64,000 nucleotides of DNA from Planctomycetota bacterium (GTDB lineage Bacteria > Planctomycetota > UBA1135 > GCA-002686595), in contig JANQEJ010000253.1 in assembly GCA_028278425.1 (NCBI GenBank), positions 19,406 to 83,405 on the forward strand, written 5' to 3'. The notes below the pieces were generated by a model. That model was not told where the DNA came from. It searched no databases and was given only the letters and a program-made list of their open reading frames with translations. The translations under genes were made by a program, and so were the position numbers. This document shows, one piece after another, positions 9,701 through 18,104 of the stretch; position 1 is the first letter of the stretch; each line of letters opens with the position of its first letter.

Positions 9701-10063
9701 GTCGAGGATGGCGATCATGGCCGCCGGTCCGCCGTCGTTCTTCGCGGTCACCTCGACGACGTTTTCCCCGCTGTGAAGGAGCTCGGCGACGTCGTAGCGC
9801 AGCGCGACGTTCCAGTCGCGGCCCTTGCCGACGACGTCCCCGTTGATCGAGCAGTCGTACGCGTTGTCGGCCGTGATCGTCAGCGTCGCCGCGCGCACGT
9901 CGCCGTCGAGAACGATCGAGCGGCGGAAGTCGCAGCTCTCGCCGCTCGGGCGGTCGAATTCCTCCGCCCACGAGCCCCAGATCCACTTCGCGTCGGCGGG
10001 GCCCTGCGCTTCCGGCGTCGCGGTGAGGAAAAACCCGAGCATGGAGCCCCAGAGGAGTCTCAT
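6725..10063 (-). CDS. PVC-type heme-binding CxxCH protein with DUF1080 domain
   Basis: A 1112-residue exported multidomain protein. The order is: signal peptide (1-20); a galactose-binding-like beta domain (about 25-150); a PVC-type dehydrogenase beta-propeller (about 165-530); HEAT-like helices (about 545-760); a cytochrome c domain with CARCH at 810-814; and a C-terminal 3-keto-disaccharide hydrolase/DUF1080 domain (about 935-1112) with the usual LFDGETLDGW opening. This architecture is characteristic of Planctomycetes and Verrucomicrobia and is linked to periplasmic sugar oxidation; the heme motif implies electron transfer. The ATG is followed by a good signal peptide. The gene is convergent with the glycine-rich protein gene, the two stops overlapping. 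The physiological substrate is unknown. Confidence 0.92.
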   Translation of the reverse strand: MRLLWGSMLGFFLTATPEAQGPADAKWIWGSWAEEFDRPSGESCDFRRSIVLDGDVRAATLTITADNAYDCSINGDVVGKGRDWNVALRYDVAELLHSGENVVEVTAKNDGGPAAMIAILDVELFDGSRAWLVTDSDWLTRAEDGDEWRPARVFGAYGDGPWGELRFEEPRERSFEVPPGFRVEEAWRGLGSYLSLTLDGDGRPLLGAQDDGIVRLVDEDGDGAFDAEEPFTDELTHCQGLLWSEGLLFAVGRGPDGPGLYRVDGDDPGEPVLLGKFDGGTGEHGPHAVVAGPDGALYVAVGNHSSVASEWSEASPYHLYYEGHLLPSFQDPRGHATDVGAPGGVVVRVDREGREWRVLAGGFRNHYDLAFNAYGDLFTFDSDMEWDLGLPWYREVRLVHVVPGGEYGWRTGTTKWPASYADSLPPACEVGRGSPTGVEHYDGAMFPARYRGAILCGDWSRGRIVAFHLRPQGLSYTAEAEELVLGRPLNVTDLEVAPDGSLLFSTGGRGTEGWLYRLVYEGETGVAATPGPRAWPSYGDDTPRSLVLEHLSDPDRFARYAAARALERTNLRAVNLPGGLDPLALAEGLVVAARLGLEREDPEDCLRGIHRAAGLLVEEGLARRVALRALQLFLLDPDAPAELDPALARMILQRYPTGDRETDRELALIVAHLAPDGAVEALLKGLRTEGSRAEQVHLAYCLRAIPRGWTDATREEFAGWLAAASRWSGGMSFGGYVDRIAEDARAVFGAEHAHLLDFESGVPVPAAWTPPPAYGGTPWGYDATLAFLGRALDEERRSLQEGARVFDAGCARCHPMDGTGGELGPDLSTAVNRFSRADMLDTIVHPSRQVPEAYRAVEAFLVGGGVESGLPVVDDGAKLVLARTDGTRVTLTPTEIEERRPAELSLMPNALLDGLTLEEVADLFFFLESDARPHPPETSEWTTLFDGETLDGWIFDASIWRVDDGLIAGDGEGLPGSSFLISEGTYADFVLEFDLRVVAGNSGLQFRSQRVEGYGLHGYQADAGQVYWGSLYEEGRRGMLHRAPEEVWSPVVDVDGWNHYVVEARGDRLRIEVNGSVTTDLRDDAVAEGRLGFQLHAGTSSIRLRNLRVREL

Positions 10064-10222
10064 GGCCCGCCATGTTGCCCGCGGGCTGCGTGCGGCGGGG
10101 AGAAGAATGCAAAAGAGCTACGGAGAGACGGCCCGACGACGCCGGTGGGGCCGCCGCTTTCGCGGTAGCATGACCCGTGCATTCCCCGTCGCTTCGACCC
10201 GAGCTTTCACAGGACGGCTGCC

Positions 10223-10711
10223 ATGAAACGACTGGTTCTCGCGCTCTCGCTCCTCGCCCTTCCGCTGACGGGCCACGCCGCCGACGGTGACGGCCCGTGC
10301 ATCTTCAGCGGCATCACGACTTCGGACTTCGGCTCCGGATCCGGCTTCCTCCAGCCGAGCGTGATCACGTACGGCTTCGACCCGACCAACTGCTCGCTCG
10401 CCTGGAAGATCGACGCGCCGACGTGCTGCAACGTGCTGGTCACCGCGAACTTCCTCGCCGTGGGGAGCGCCCCCGATCCGGTCGGCGTCCCGCTCGGGCC
10501 GCCCTTTTACGCGGGTAGCGTCTTCCACATCACGAGCCTGAGCTTCCTGCTCGGCCCCTTCACCGGCATCGGCGGGACGATCGGCCTGCCCGCCGACCCA
10601 ACGCTGATCGGCCTTCCGCTGCCGGTGCAGGGCGTCGTCGAGTTCTTCACGACGATCGGCGGCGGCTTCGACTACGGCGTCACGCAGGGGACGGTCCTTC
10701 AGCTCCAATAG
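10223..10711 (+). CDS. Small secreted protein, unknown
   Basis: A 162-residue protein with a clear signal peptide (MKRLVLALSLLALPLTGHA). The mature part contains four cysteines (residues 26, 57, 68, 69; the last two adjacent) and is rich in Gly, Pro and aromatic residues, which suggests a beta-rich, possibly disulfide-bonded fold. AGGA lies about 10 bases before the ATG. A TAGCAT -10-like box is about 50 bases upstream. It stands alone between two minus-strand genes. I do not recognise the family. Confidence 0.7.
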   Translation: MKRLVLALSLLALPLTGHAADGDGPCIFSGITTSDFGSGSGFLQPSVITYGFDPTNCSLAWKIDAPTCCNVLVTANFLAVGSAPDPVGVPLGPPFYAGSVFHITSLSFLLGPFTGIGGTIGLPADPTLIGLPLPVQGVVEFFTTIGGGFDYGVTQGTVLQLQ

Positions 10712-10750
10712 GCGCGTCTCCAAGAGAGCCCGCAACGGTCTTCGTCGGGT

Positions 10751-12712
10751 CTACTGGGGCGCATCAGCTCGATCCGAGAGCAAGATCTGAAGTCCCGGAT
10801 TGGCTTGGCGAAGGTCCGAGACTCCGGATCCGCGAAGTCGTCGACAGTTGCGGAGATCGAGCGTTCGGAGCTGGTCGAGGTCGGCCAGGTGCCGCAAGCC
10901 TTCGTCGGTCAGCCCGTCGCAGTTGCTGAGGTCGAGGTTCCGGAGCTTGTCGAGCCTGGCGATGTGCCGCAGGCCTTCGTCGGTCAGCCCCTCGCAGAAG
11001 CTGAGGTCGAGGGTCTGGAGGTGGTCGAGCTCGGCGACCCTAGAGAACAGCTCAGCGCCAGCGAAGCGGCGTAGCCTCAGAGTGCGAAGCGCTCTCATCC
11101 TGGCGTCCAGTTTCTTGAAGGCCAGCTCGACGACCCTGGGGTCCGAATCCAGGGAGACGATGTCACCCCTTTCATCCGTGACGACGATGGCTCCGAGGTC
11201 CCGAAGGTCTTGGATCGCTTGGCGTGCCTGCCATTGGGGGAACCACGAGATCCCGATGGCCGCGAGCACCCAGATGGAGAGCGAGGCATACGCCAGAGTG
11301 GAACGAGCCCTCTCGAACCACGTGCCGGGCCATTTGCCCAGCAGCAGGGCGATCTGTCGCGCGACAAAGTCGTGCGAGACTTCCCAAACCTCCTGGTCCT
11401 TGTCCAGAGGTCGAACCAGACCGTCGTTTCCGAGCCGTATCAGGACCGCCCTGACGCAGTTCCTGGAGAAACCGGTGTTCTCCGCGAGGTCGTCGATGGC
11501 ATGGGAATGTTTGTTCCCGGTGTCGATCGTCATGAATCGCAGCACGGTCGGCGCGTGGTCACGAACGTCGGCCGCGAAGATGCACTCCTCGAGATGCTCG
11601 CGGAGCATCGTCCCCGGACGCTTCTTCCCGACATCGATGCTCAAGTCCGCCCCGAGCCGTCGCTTCAGCGCGGTGCCGAGGAAGTTGACCGTGATTGGAC
11701 GGACCAGGCGCTCCTCCTCCTCGAGCTCGGCGGCTTCGTCCATGATGGCGTCGAGGAGCTTGTCGCCGAGCCGGACTCCGGGAGCCTGGGCTAAGAAGTG
11801 CCGCGCGTCCGCTCGGGTGAACGGGCCGACCACGCGCCAGTTGGCGTCAAGACGAGGCGAGGGCAGGTTCCGTTCTACGAGCTCCGAGCCGTAGCTCCGA
11901 AAGACGATCAGCGCCTTGAAGCCTGGGATGGGAGTCGTGACGAGCGAGCTCACGAGGCGTTCCAGAGAGCGCCGCAGGCTGAAGTTCCGCTCGCGAAGGA
12001 TCGTGAACTCTTCGAATTGGTCGAAAACGACCAGGAGCCTCTCTTTTCTCTTGGCCAGGTACGTGCAGGCCCTCTCGAGGAGAGCCCTCGGGTCGGTCTC
12101 ATTCACGGGCGGTCGAGACCAGACGGCGTCCGGACGGAGAAGGCTCCGAACGAGCTCACCGACGGGGTCTTCGTAGCCCCGTACCATCAGGGTCCGAGTC
12201 GCCGGCGATCGTTTCCGGAGCCTGGGAAGGACGGAGGCCTGGAGCAACGAGCTCTTGCCGCAGCCGGACCTCCCGGTGAGGTAAAGGAGGGGCTCCTCCG
12301 ACGCGACGATCCAGTTGAAGACCTCGTCGTGAACGTTGTCCGGGCGCGAATACCTCTTGATGTCGGCGGGGCTGTCGGAATAGGGGTAGAGGCGGAAGTA
12401 GTCTGGATCTTTGAGGCGTCCCTTCAGCCCCTCGTCGTCCAGCCGCCGCTCACGGCGGCGACGCAGATGGTCCGGCACGCTCTTGAAGAGCACCGCCGTG
12501 ATGAGCGTGCCCGCGACGAGGAGGCCGAGCAGCCGGCCGTGCGGATACTCGATCAGCTCGTTCAGCGGAACCAGAAGAGCGACGAGTGCGGCCAGCACCG
12601 CCGTCAGTGCGGCAACGTAGGTTCCGAACTCTCGCAAGACCCCGCGGAGCCACGGTAGCACACCAACCGTGTCGGTGGCCTTGGACGGGGGCTTAGTCTC
12701 CATAGTCAGCAA
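10751..12712 (-). CDS. Membrane-anchored STAND-type NTPase with leucine-rich repeats
   Basis: A 653-residue protein. Two transmembrane helices lie at about 31-50 and 61-77. A STAND/AAA-like NTPase follows, with Walker A GRSGCGKS at 147-154 and Walker B LLVVFDQFEEF at about 226-236. A winged-helix-like region comes at about 400-450, a third transmembrane helix at 471-492, then a C-terminal leucine-rich repeat block at about 540-645 with two near-identical repeats (LDLS, CEG or CDG, LTDEGLRH). STAND proteins are signalling switches in which repeats sense a ligand and the NTPase oligomerises; many act in phage defence, but no effector domain is seen here. It is flanked by unrelated genes. The first Met was chosen; Met4 is an alternative. 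Confidence 0.85.
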   Translation of the reverse strand: MLTMETKPPSKATDTVGVLPWLRGVLREFGTYVAALTAVLAALVALLVPLNELIEYPHGRLLGLLVAGTLITAVLFKSVPDHLRRRRERRLDDEGLKGRLKDPDYFRLYPYSDSPADIKRYSRPDNVHDEVFNWIVASEEPLLYLTGRSGCGKSSLLQASVLPRLRKRSPATRTLMVRGYEDPVGELVRSLLRPDAVWSRPPVNETDPRALLERACTYLAKRKERLLVVFDQFEEFTILRERNFSLRRSLERLVSSLVTTPIPGFKALIVFRSYGSELVERNLPSPRLDANWRVVGPFTRADARHFLAQAPGVRLGDKLLDAIMDEAAELEEEERLVRPITVNFLGTALKRRLGADLSIDVGKKRPGTMLREHLEECIFAADVRDHAPTVLRFMTIDTGNKHSHAIDDLAENTGFSRNCVRAVLIRLGNDGLVRPLDKDQEVWEVSHDFVARQIALLLGKWPGTWFERARSTLAYASLSIWVLAAIGISWFPQWQARQAIQDLRDLGAIVVTDERGDIVSLDSDPRVVELAFKKLDARMRALRTLRLRRFAGAELFSRVAELDHLQTLDLSFCEGLTDEGLRHIARLDKLRNLDLSNCDGLTDEGLRHLADLDQLRTLDLRNCRRLRGSGVSDLRQANPGLQILLSDRADAPQ

Positions 12713-12944
12713 TCAAGAACAGAGCCTAACGGGCCGCGCATCGTGCGGTCCACAAGGCGGGTCCCCGAGCACGGCGCCGCAGAGACTCGAGAGTACCGTG
12801 CTGACTTCTCCCCTCGCTCTCGAGTGGCTCGTTGGAGACTCTGGCCGTCGATCAGGACGTTCGTCGGCGCGACCCGTCGAGCAACGCGCGCCGACTTGCC
12901 ACGCTCACGTTGGTGCGGTCGAATCTCTTGACGCGGATACGAGC

Positions 12945-14183
12945 CTACGGCGAGCGGTGCCAGACGAGCATGCAGTTCCGCACGGCTTCGTTCGTCAACT
13001 CCGCGCGCTCGTACCAGGCCGCCGGGCCGAGCTGCATGCCGGAGTCGCGCTTGTGGTAGTGGAACGCGCGGCGGGTGTGCGGGTCCCGCGGTAGCTCGAG
13101 ATCGACGTCCGCGAGTCTCTCCGGCCACTCGCCGTGTTCGAGGCGGTGCAACTCAAGGACGAGGGCCGCGCGCGCGAGCTCGAGGCGCGCGTGTCCGATC
13201 TGCGCGGTGCCGACGGACGTGAGGTACTTCGGTGCGAACAGGACGTCGTCCCCTTCGTCCCAGTCCGGGTCCCGGGCGAGCGCGAAGATCTCGTGCGGCG
13301 GCCTCCGTGCCACGCCGAGCGCTTCTTCGTACGCGTCCGCCCAGTCCGTCATCGTGCTGTAGAAGAAGGGGCGCCACCACCAGTCGCGGAGGCTGGACGC
13401 CGACGAGCCCATGACCTCGGCCTCGGTCCCGGTTTCGATCAGCCGCAGGAATTCGGCCCCGTCGCCGCGCAGCGCACGGTCGAGGCGACCGACGTCGGAC
13501 AGCGCGGCCAGCCGAGGCTCGAGCGCGGCTTGCAGCGGACGCGGGTCGAGCCCCTCGCTCTCGAGGGCGGTGTGGACGCTGTGTAGGACCATCGAGTGAA
13601 GCGCCTCGGCGACCATGAAGCCGATGAGCGAGCCGTCTTCGACCACTCGCGCGAAGTCGAGCGCCTGCGCGAAGTGCAGCGCCGCGAGGTCGGCCTTCGC
13701 GGGGTCGCCGGCCTCGAGCAGCGCGCGGCCGGTGAGGAGGTGGACCGCGTCGCGGCAGCTCATGAGCCGTGGCCGCCGACCGCTCGTGGGGACGTTGGCG
13801 GAGAGCACCTCGCCGCAGGCCTCGCTCGCGAGGACGGTCTCGAGATCCGCCAGGAGCGGGGCCGCGGACGCGATGACGCCCTCGAGCTCCGCGCGTGTGT
13901 CGTCGCTCCACGCGCTGTGGTCCATGGCGTTGCGGAGCGCCTCGCGGAGCTCTTCGGTCTCCTCGTCTCGGAGCTTCTCGAGCGCGCCGTGAAGGGTGAC
14001 GTGCACGGCGAACGCGGCCGCGGAGCGCTTCGCGTCCATCTCGTCGGGCTGGACGAGGAGCTTGCGCTCCTCGATCTCCGCCAGCCGCGTCCGGTAGCGG
14101 TGACCGGCGACGCCGGTCCAGACGAGGTGCGCGGCGAAGGGGACGAGGGTCAGGCTGGAGAGGACGACGTAGCGAAAGCGCAT
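12945..14183 (-). CDS. Membrane-anchored protein with planctomycete-type C-terminal motif, unknown
   Basis: A 412-residue protein with one N-terminal transmembrane helix (about residues 4-22) and a long helical extracytoplasmic region rich in Ala, Leu and Glu. Near the C-terminus the segment HRLEHGEWPERLADV followed by LPRDP matches a motif I know from large paralogous families of hypothetical planctomycete membrane proteins, where a pseudopilin-like strand is followed by (E/P)LPxDPxxxxxxxY. No enzymatic residues were seen. The ATG at 14183 was chosen because the transmembrane helix starts there; the open frame further upstream is antisense to the S41 gene. The divergent S41-like lipoprotein gene starts 54 bases away. 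Function unknown. Confidence 0.78.
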   Translation of the reverse strand: MRFRYVVLSSLTLVPFAAHLVWTGVAGHRYRTRLAEIEERKLLVQPDEMDAKRSAAAFAVHVTLHGALEKLRDEETEELREALRNAMDHSAWSDDTRAELEGVIASAAPLLADLETVLASEACGEVLSANVPTSGRRPRLMSCRDAVHLLTGRALLEAGDPAKADLAALHFAQALDFARVVEDGSLIGFMVAEALHSMVLHSVHTALESEGLDPRPLQAALEPRLAALSDVGRLDRALRGDGAEFLRLIETGTEAEVMGSSASSLRDWWWRPFFYSTMTDWADAYEEALGVARRPPHEIFALARDPDWDEGDDVLFAPKYLTSVGTAQIGHARLELARAALVLELHRLEHGEWPERLADVDLELPRDPHTRRAFHYHKRDSGMQLGPAAWYERAELTNEAVRNCMLVWHRSP

Positions 14184-14225
14184 CCCCCGCCTATCGACCG
14201 TGTCGTCCCGGAAGCTGGAAATGGA

Positions 14226-14231
14226 TACCGT
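14226..14231 (+). promoter_or_regulatory. -10-like box TACCGT, leaderless spacing
   Basis: TACCGT ends 6 bases before the GTG start of the S41-like lipoprotein, which lacks a Shine-Dalgarno sequence. It lies in the 54-base divergent gap shared with the minus-strand membrane protein. Confidence 0.35.
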
Positions 14232-14237
14232 TGCGCC

Positions 14238-15539
14238 GTGCGCGCCCCCTCTCTCTTCGGCCTGCCGCTCCTGCTGGCGGCGTGCGTCGCCCCCCGGTCG
14301 GGCGACCCGTGGTTGGGGGAGTTCTGGGGCGACGAGCCGGCGCTCGGGCGCCAGCGGGTGAAGCTCGTGCTCGACGAGGCGGGCGAGGGCGGCTCCCGGC
14401 GGCGCGCCCTCTCGAACCTGACGGGCAGTCGCCTCGTCGCGCTGGCCGAGCACGTGGCGCTCGACGGCGGCGCGCTGGTGGAGGTGCGCGACGCGCAGCC
14501 CGCCTCGATGCGCCTGGGAACGCCCGTCGGCGAGCTCGTGCTCGAGTGCGAACGGAGCGCGTCGGCGATCGAGGGTCGCTGGAGCGGCGGCGGCTACGCC
14601 GGCGGCTTCCGCTGGACGCGCGAGCCCGACGCGGCGCCGCTCGAGGACTACCCGGCGCTGCTCGAGGAATTCGTCGCGACGCTCGACGAGCACTTCGTCC
14701 ACCCGGCGCGTCTCGCGACCGGCGAATGGCGCGACGCGCTCGCCGGCGCGCGCGAGCGCGTCGCCTGGGTGCGCGACGACTTCGAGTTCGTCGGGCTCGT
14801 CGTTCTTCTCGTGAGGACGCTCGGCATGCCGGACGTCAGCACGAATTGCCTGCGGATGGCGGCGAAGCCGGGCGAGACCGACGCCGAGGTCGAGTGGATC
14901 GACGACGTCGCCGTCGTGCGCTTCGGCGCGGTGCAGAACGGAGTGGGGGAGATCGACGCGGTCTTCGAGGAGGCCCTCGACGCCCGCGCCGTCGTGCTCG
15001 ACCTGCGCGGCTCGTTCGGCTACGACCTGACGGCGGCGCGCATGCTCGCCTGGCTCGTGCCGGAGTCGAAGCCCGTCGGCTACATGCTCGGGCGCCAGCG
15101 CGCCGACGCCGGTCCGTTGCCCCCGGAGCAGCGCGACCGCCTGCCCGTGGCGAGCGGCGCGTACCAATTCGACCTCTACCGCAAGCTCCTCGCGCGCAAC
15201 GGCGTCACCGCCGGGGCCTGCGAGTCCTGGTCCGAGGACGAGCGCGTCACCGGGCCGCTGATGGTGCTCGTCGACGAGCGCACCTCGGCCGCGGTCGAGG
15301 GCGCGGTCGAGTACCTCCAGCACATCGATCGGGGAACCGTCGTCGGCGCGGAGACCGCCGGCGCGGCGGTCGACGCCGAGCTCTTCCCGCTCTCGAACGG
15401 ATGGGTGGCGGTCGTGCCGGTGGCGGTCTGGGTCACGTGGGAGGGACGGATGCTCCAGGGAGCCGGCGTCGTGCCGGACGTCCGCGTCGAGCCCGAAGAG
15501 GCGCTCGACGTCGCGCTCGAGCTCCTGGCTTCGCCTTGA
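14238..15539 (+). CDS. S41-like peptidase lipoprotein
   Basis: A 433-residue protein. The N-terminus has a lipobox (LLAAC), so it should be a lipoprotein processed after Lgt action; lgt is also in this window. The middle and C-terminal half fit an S41 (tail-specific/tricorn-like) fold: the helical entry segment, AVVLDLRGSFGYD, VDERTSAAVE with the likely catalytic Ser at about residue 350, VVGAETAGAAV, and GAGVVPDV at the end. The site resembles the S41B (IRBP/tricorn-like) type, without the Lys of CtpA enzymes. No PDZ domain was found. The GTG start sits at the lipoprotein signal; there is no Shine-Dalgarno but a TACCGT box 6 bases upstream. Activity is likely but the substitutions around the Ser leave some doubt. 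Confidence 0.8.
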   Translation: MRAPSLFGLPLLLAACVAPRSGDPWLGEFWGDEPALGRQRVKLVLDEAGEGGSRRRALSNLTGSRLVALAEHVALDGGALVEVRDAQPASMRLGTPVGELVLECERSASAIEGRWSGGGYAGGFRWTREPDAAPLEDYPALLEEFVATLDEHFVHPARLATGEWRDALAGARERVAWVRDDFEFVGLVVLLVRTLGMPDVSTNCLRMAAKPGETDAEVEWIDDVAVVRFGAVQNGVGEIDAVFEEALDARAVVLDLRGSFGYDLTAARMLAWLVPESKPVGYMLGRQRADAGPLPPEQRDRLPVASGAYQFDLYRKLLARNGVTAGACESWSEDERVTGPLMVLVDERTSAAVEGAVEYLQHIDRGTVVGAETAGAAVDAELFPLSNGWVAVVPVAVWVTWEGRMLQGAGVVPDVRVEPEEALDVALELLASP

Positions 15540-15603
15540 TCCACTCCGGATCTTTTTTCTCCTAAGAAGGCCGGCGCCCGATCGTGAGGGGGGCGGCACT
15601 TGG

Positions 15604-16143
15604 ATGGCAGCCGAACGCGACCCGCACCGCTGGGTCCTCGACGCGCTCGAACGCTACGAGGGACCCCTGATCCTCTACGCCGCTCGCTTCACGGGCGACG
15701 TGGACCGCGCGCGCGACGTCGTCCAGGAGGCGTTCCTGAAGCTCTGCCGGAAAGACCCGGGCGAGCTGGAGGGACGGCTGGCGGAGTGGCTCTACACCGT
15801 CTGCCGCAACCTGGCTTTCGACGTGAGGAAGAAGGAACGACCGATGGCGGCGACGAACGAGAGCGGGCTGGTCGAGCGCACCAGCCCCGAGGCCGGACCC
15901 GGCGAGCGCGCGGAGCGCGCGGAGGCCGTGTCCGAGGTGCTGGAGGTGCTCGGCGCCCTGCCGGCGAACCAGCAGGAGGTCCTGCGGCTGAAGTTCCAGC
16001 ACGGGCTCTCCTACAAGGAGATCAGCCGCGTGACCGAGCTTTCGGTGAGCAACGTGGGCTACCTGATGCACGTGGGGTTGAAGACGCTGCGCGAGAAGCT
16101 CGCGGGCGCGGCGGCGCCGGAGCTCGGCGGAGGTGCCCAATGA
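15604..16143 (+). CDS. ECF-type RNA polymerase sigma factor
   Basis: A 179-residue sigma-70 family protein of the extracytoplasmic-function type. Region 2 is at about 18-80 (DVVQEAFLKLCR and EWLYTVCRNLAFDVRKKE), and region 4 at about 113-165 (LPANQQEVLRLKFQHGLSYKEI followed by a helix-turn-helix). It lacks regions 1 and 3, as expected. It overlaps the next gene by an ATGA, so the two are translated together; that partner begins with an anti-sigma-like segment. I infer that this sigma factor is controlled by its partner and drives a surface or stress regulon. Confidence 0.93.
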   Translation: MAAERDPHRWVLDALERYEGPLILYAARFTGDVDRARDVVQEAFLKLCRKDPGELEGRLAEWLYTVCRNLAFDVRKKERPMAATNESGLVERTSPEAGPGERAERAEAVSEVLEVLGALPANQQEVLRLKFQHGLSYKEISRVTELSVSNVGYLMHVGLKTLREKLAGAAAPELGGGAQ

Positions 16144-18104
16144 AGAACGGAACGAACGACCTGCGGGACGACCCGCGGCTGACGGCCTACGCGCTCGGCG
16201 AGCTCGAGGGCGACGAACGCGCGGAGTTGGAGAGGGAGCTTCGGGACGACCCGCGCGGGTCGGAGGCGGTGGGAGAGGTCCGCGCCCTCGGCGCGGCGCT
16301 GGCGGAGGAGCTCGGGCGGGCGGAGCCTCGGCCGAGCTTGACGGCCGAGCAGCGCGCGGCGATCGCGGCGGCGGGCGGCGAGAGCGGAGGAGGCAGAGCG
16401 TTCCGGTTCCGTCGCGTCGCCGCCGTCGTCGGTTCGCTCGCCGCGGCTGCACTCGCGGTGACGTTCTTCCTGCCCGGCTTGATGAGCAAGCGGCTTGGAA
16501 GCGCCGAAGACGCGGTGCCCGCGCTCGAGTCGGAGCCGGTCGCGATGAGCCCGCTGCCGACGGAGGGAATCGCCCACCGCTACAGGGGACCCGGCGACTC
16601 GGCGCCCGGGCGCAGGGCTCTGAGGCCGGAGCGCGAGGGCGGCGCCGTCCTCGACGAGCTTCGGGGGCTCGGCTATCTCGGCGAGAAGGACACCGAGACC
16701 TACGAGCGCATCGTCGAGAACCCCTTCGTCCGCGTGCTCGACGACCCGCTCTCCACCTTCTCGATCGACGTCGACACGGCGAGCTACGCCAACGTGCGGC
16801 GCTTCCTGAACGAGGGAAGGCTCCCGCCCGCCGACGCGGTGCGGATCGAGGAGCTCGTCAACTACTTCACCTACGCCTACCCGCCGCCCGCGGGGCCGGA
16901 TCCGTTCTCGGTGACGACCGAGGTGGCGGCGTGCCCGTGGACGCCGGCGCACAAGCTCGTGCGCATCGGCCTCAAGGGGCGCGCGATCACGAGCTGGGAG
17001 CCGAAGGAGAAGAACCTCGTGTTCCTGATCGACGTGTCGGGGTCGATGAACGACGCGGCGAAGCTACCGCTGCTCAAACGGTCGATGCGGCTCCTGGTCG
17101 AGAACCTGAACGAGTCGGACCGCGTCGCGATCGCGGTGTACGCCGGCGCCTCGGGGCTCGTGCTCCCGGCGACGCCCTGCGACCGCAAGGAGACGATCCT
17201 CGCCGCGATCGAGGAGCTCTCCGCCGGCGGGTCGACCAACGGCGGCGAGGGCATCGAGCTCGCCTACTGGGTCGCGCGGCGCAACTTCATCGAGGGCGGC
17301 ATCAACCGCGTCATCCTCGCCACCGACGGCGACTTCAACGTCGGGGTCACCGATCGCGACGACCTGATCGAGCTGATCGAGAGGAAGGCGAAGAGCGGCA
17401 TCTTCCTCTCGGTGCTCGGCTTCGGCACCGGCAACCTGAAGGACGCGACGATGGAGCAGCTCGCCGATCACGGGAACGGCAACTACGGCTACATCGACTC
17501 GCTGCAGGAGGCGCGCAAGGTGCTCGTGCGCGAGGGCGGGGCCACGCTCGAGACGATCGCGAAGGACGTCAAGATCCAGGTCGAGTTCAACCCGGCCGAG
17601 GTGGCGGCCTTCCGGCTGATCGGCTACGAGAACCGCGTGCTCGCGCACCGCGACTTCAACGACGACACGAAGGACGCCGGCGAGATCGGAGCGGGGCACA
17701 CGGTGACCGCGCTCTACGAGGTCGTTCCGGTCGGCGTGCCGCTCGACGTCGCCGCGGGGGACGTGGACGATTTGAAGTACCAGGAGCCCGGGGCTCCGAG
17801 CGGAGCCGCCTGGAGCGGCGAGCTGATGACCGTGAAGCTGCGCTACAAGCGCCCGGACGGGGACGTGAGCGTCCCCTTCGACGTGCCCGTGCGCGACGAG
17901 CGCCGCCCGCCCTCGGAAGACTTCCGCTTCGCCGCCGCCGTGGCGGCCTTCGGGATGACCCTGCGCGATTCCGCCCATCGCGGGGGGATCGGCTTCGACG
18001 CGGTCTACGACCTGGCGGTCCAAGGTGCCGGACCGGACCCGTTCGGCTACCGCTCGGAATTCCTGCGCCTGGTCCAGCGAGCGGGCGAGCTCAGCGGCCG
18101 CTGA
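16140..18104 (+). CDS. Anti-sigma-like N-terminus fused to von Willebrand factor A (YfbK-like) protein
   Basis: A 654-residue membrane protein. Residues 8-60 (DDPRLTAYALGELEGDERAE and on) resemble the N-terminal part of anti-sigma factors, but the zinc-ligand His/Cys set of ZAS domains is absent. One transmembrane helix is at about 92-114. The periplasmic part has the YfbK/DUF3520 layout: a linker domain (about 190-290), a VWA domain with MIDAS DVSGS at 298-302 and ATDGDF later, then the DUF3520 C-terminal domain. VWA domains bind partner proteins through a metal. The start overlaps the sigma factor stop (ATGA). I infer a receptor that senses an envelope signal with the VWA part and holds or releases the sigma factor with the N-terminus. 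Confidence 0.87.
   Translation: MKNGTNDLRDDPRLTAYALGELEGDERAELERELRDDPRGSEAVGEVRALGAALAEELGRAEPRPSLTAEQRAAIAAAGGESGGGRAFRFRRVAAVVGSLAAAALAVTFFLPGLMSKRLGSAEDAVPALESEPVAMSPLPTEGIAHRYRGPGDSAPGRRALRPEREGGAVLDELRGLGYLGEKDTETYERIVENPFVRVLDDPLSTFSIDVDTASYANVRRFLNEGRLPPADAVRIEELVNYFTYAYPPPAGPDPFSVTTEVAACPWTPAHKLVRIGLKGRAITSWEPKEKNLVFLIDVSGSMNDAAKLPLLKRSMRLLVENLNESDRVAIAVYAGASGLVLPATPCDRKETILAAIEELSAGGSTNGGEGIELAYWVARRNFIEGGINRVILATDGDFNVGVTDRDDLIELIERKAKSGIFLSVLGFGTGNLKDATMEQLADHGNGNYGYIDSLQEARKVLVREGGATLETIAKDVKIQVEFNPAEVAAFRLIGYENRVLAHRDFNDDTKDAGEIGAGHTVTALYEVVPVGVPLDVAAGDVDDLKYQEPGAPSGAAWSGELMTVKLRYKRPDGDVSVPFDVPVRDERRPPSEDFRFAAAVAAFGMTLRDSAHRGGIGFDAVYDLAVQGAGPDPFGYRSEFLRLVQRAGELSGR

Noticed and set aside
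5409..10112. A very long open frame (about 1567 codons) on the minus strand beside the PVC cytochrome frame
   Set aside because: It is a high-GC shadow: Arg/Ala/Gly-dominated translation without motifs, while the true frame has signal peptide, CxxCH and DUF1080.
11798..12658. Plus-strand open frame opposite the STAND NTPase
   Set aside because: Antisense frame with no motif; the minus-strand frame has Walker A and B and leucine-rich repeats.
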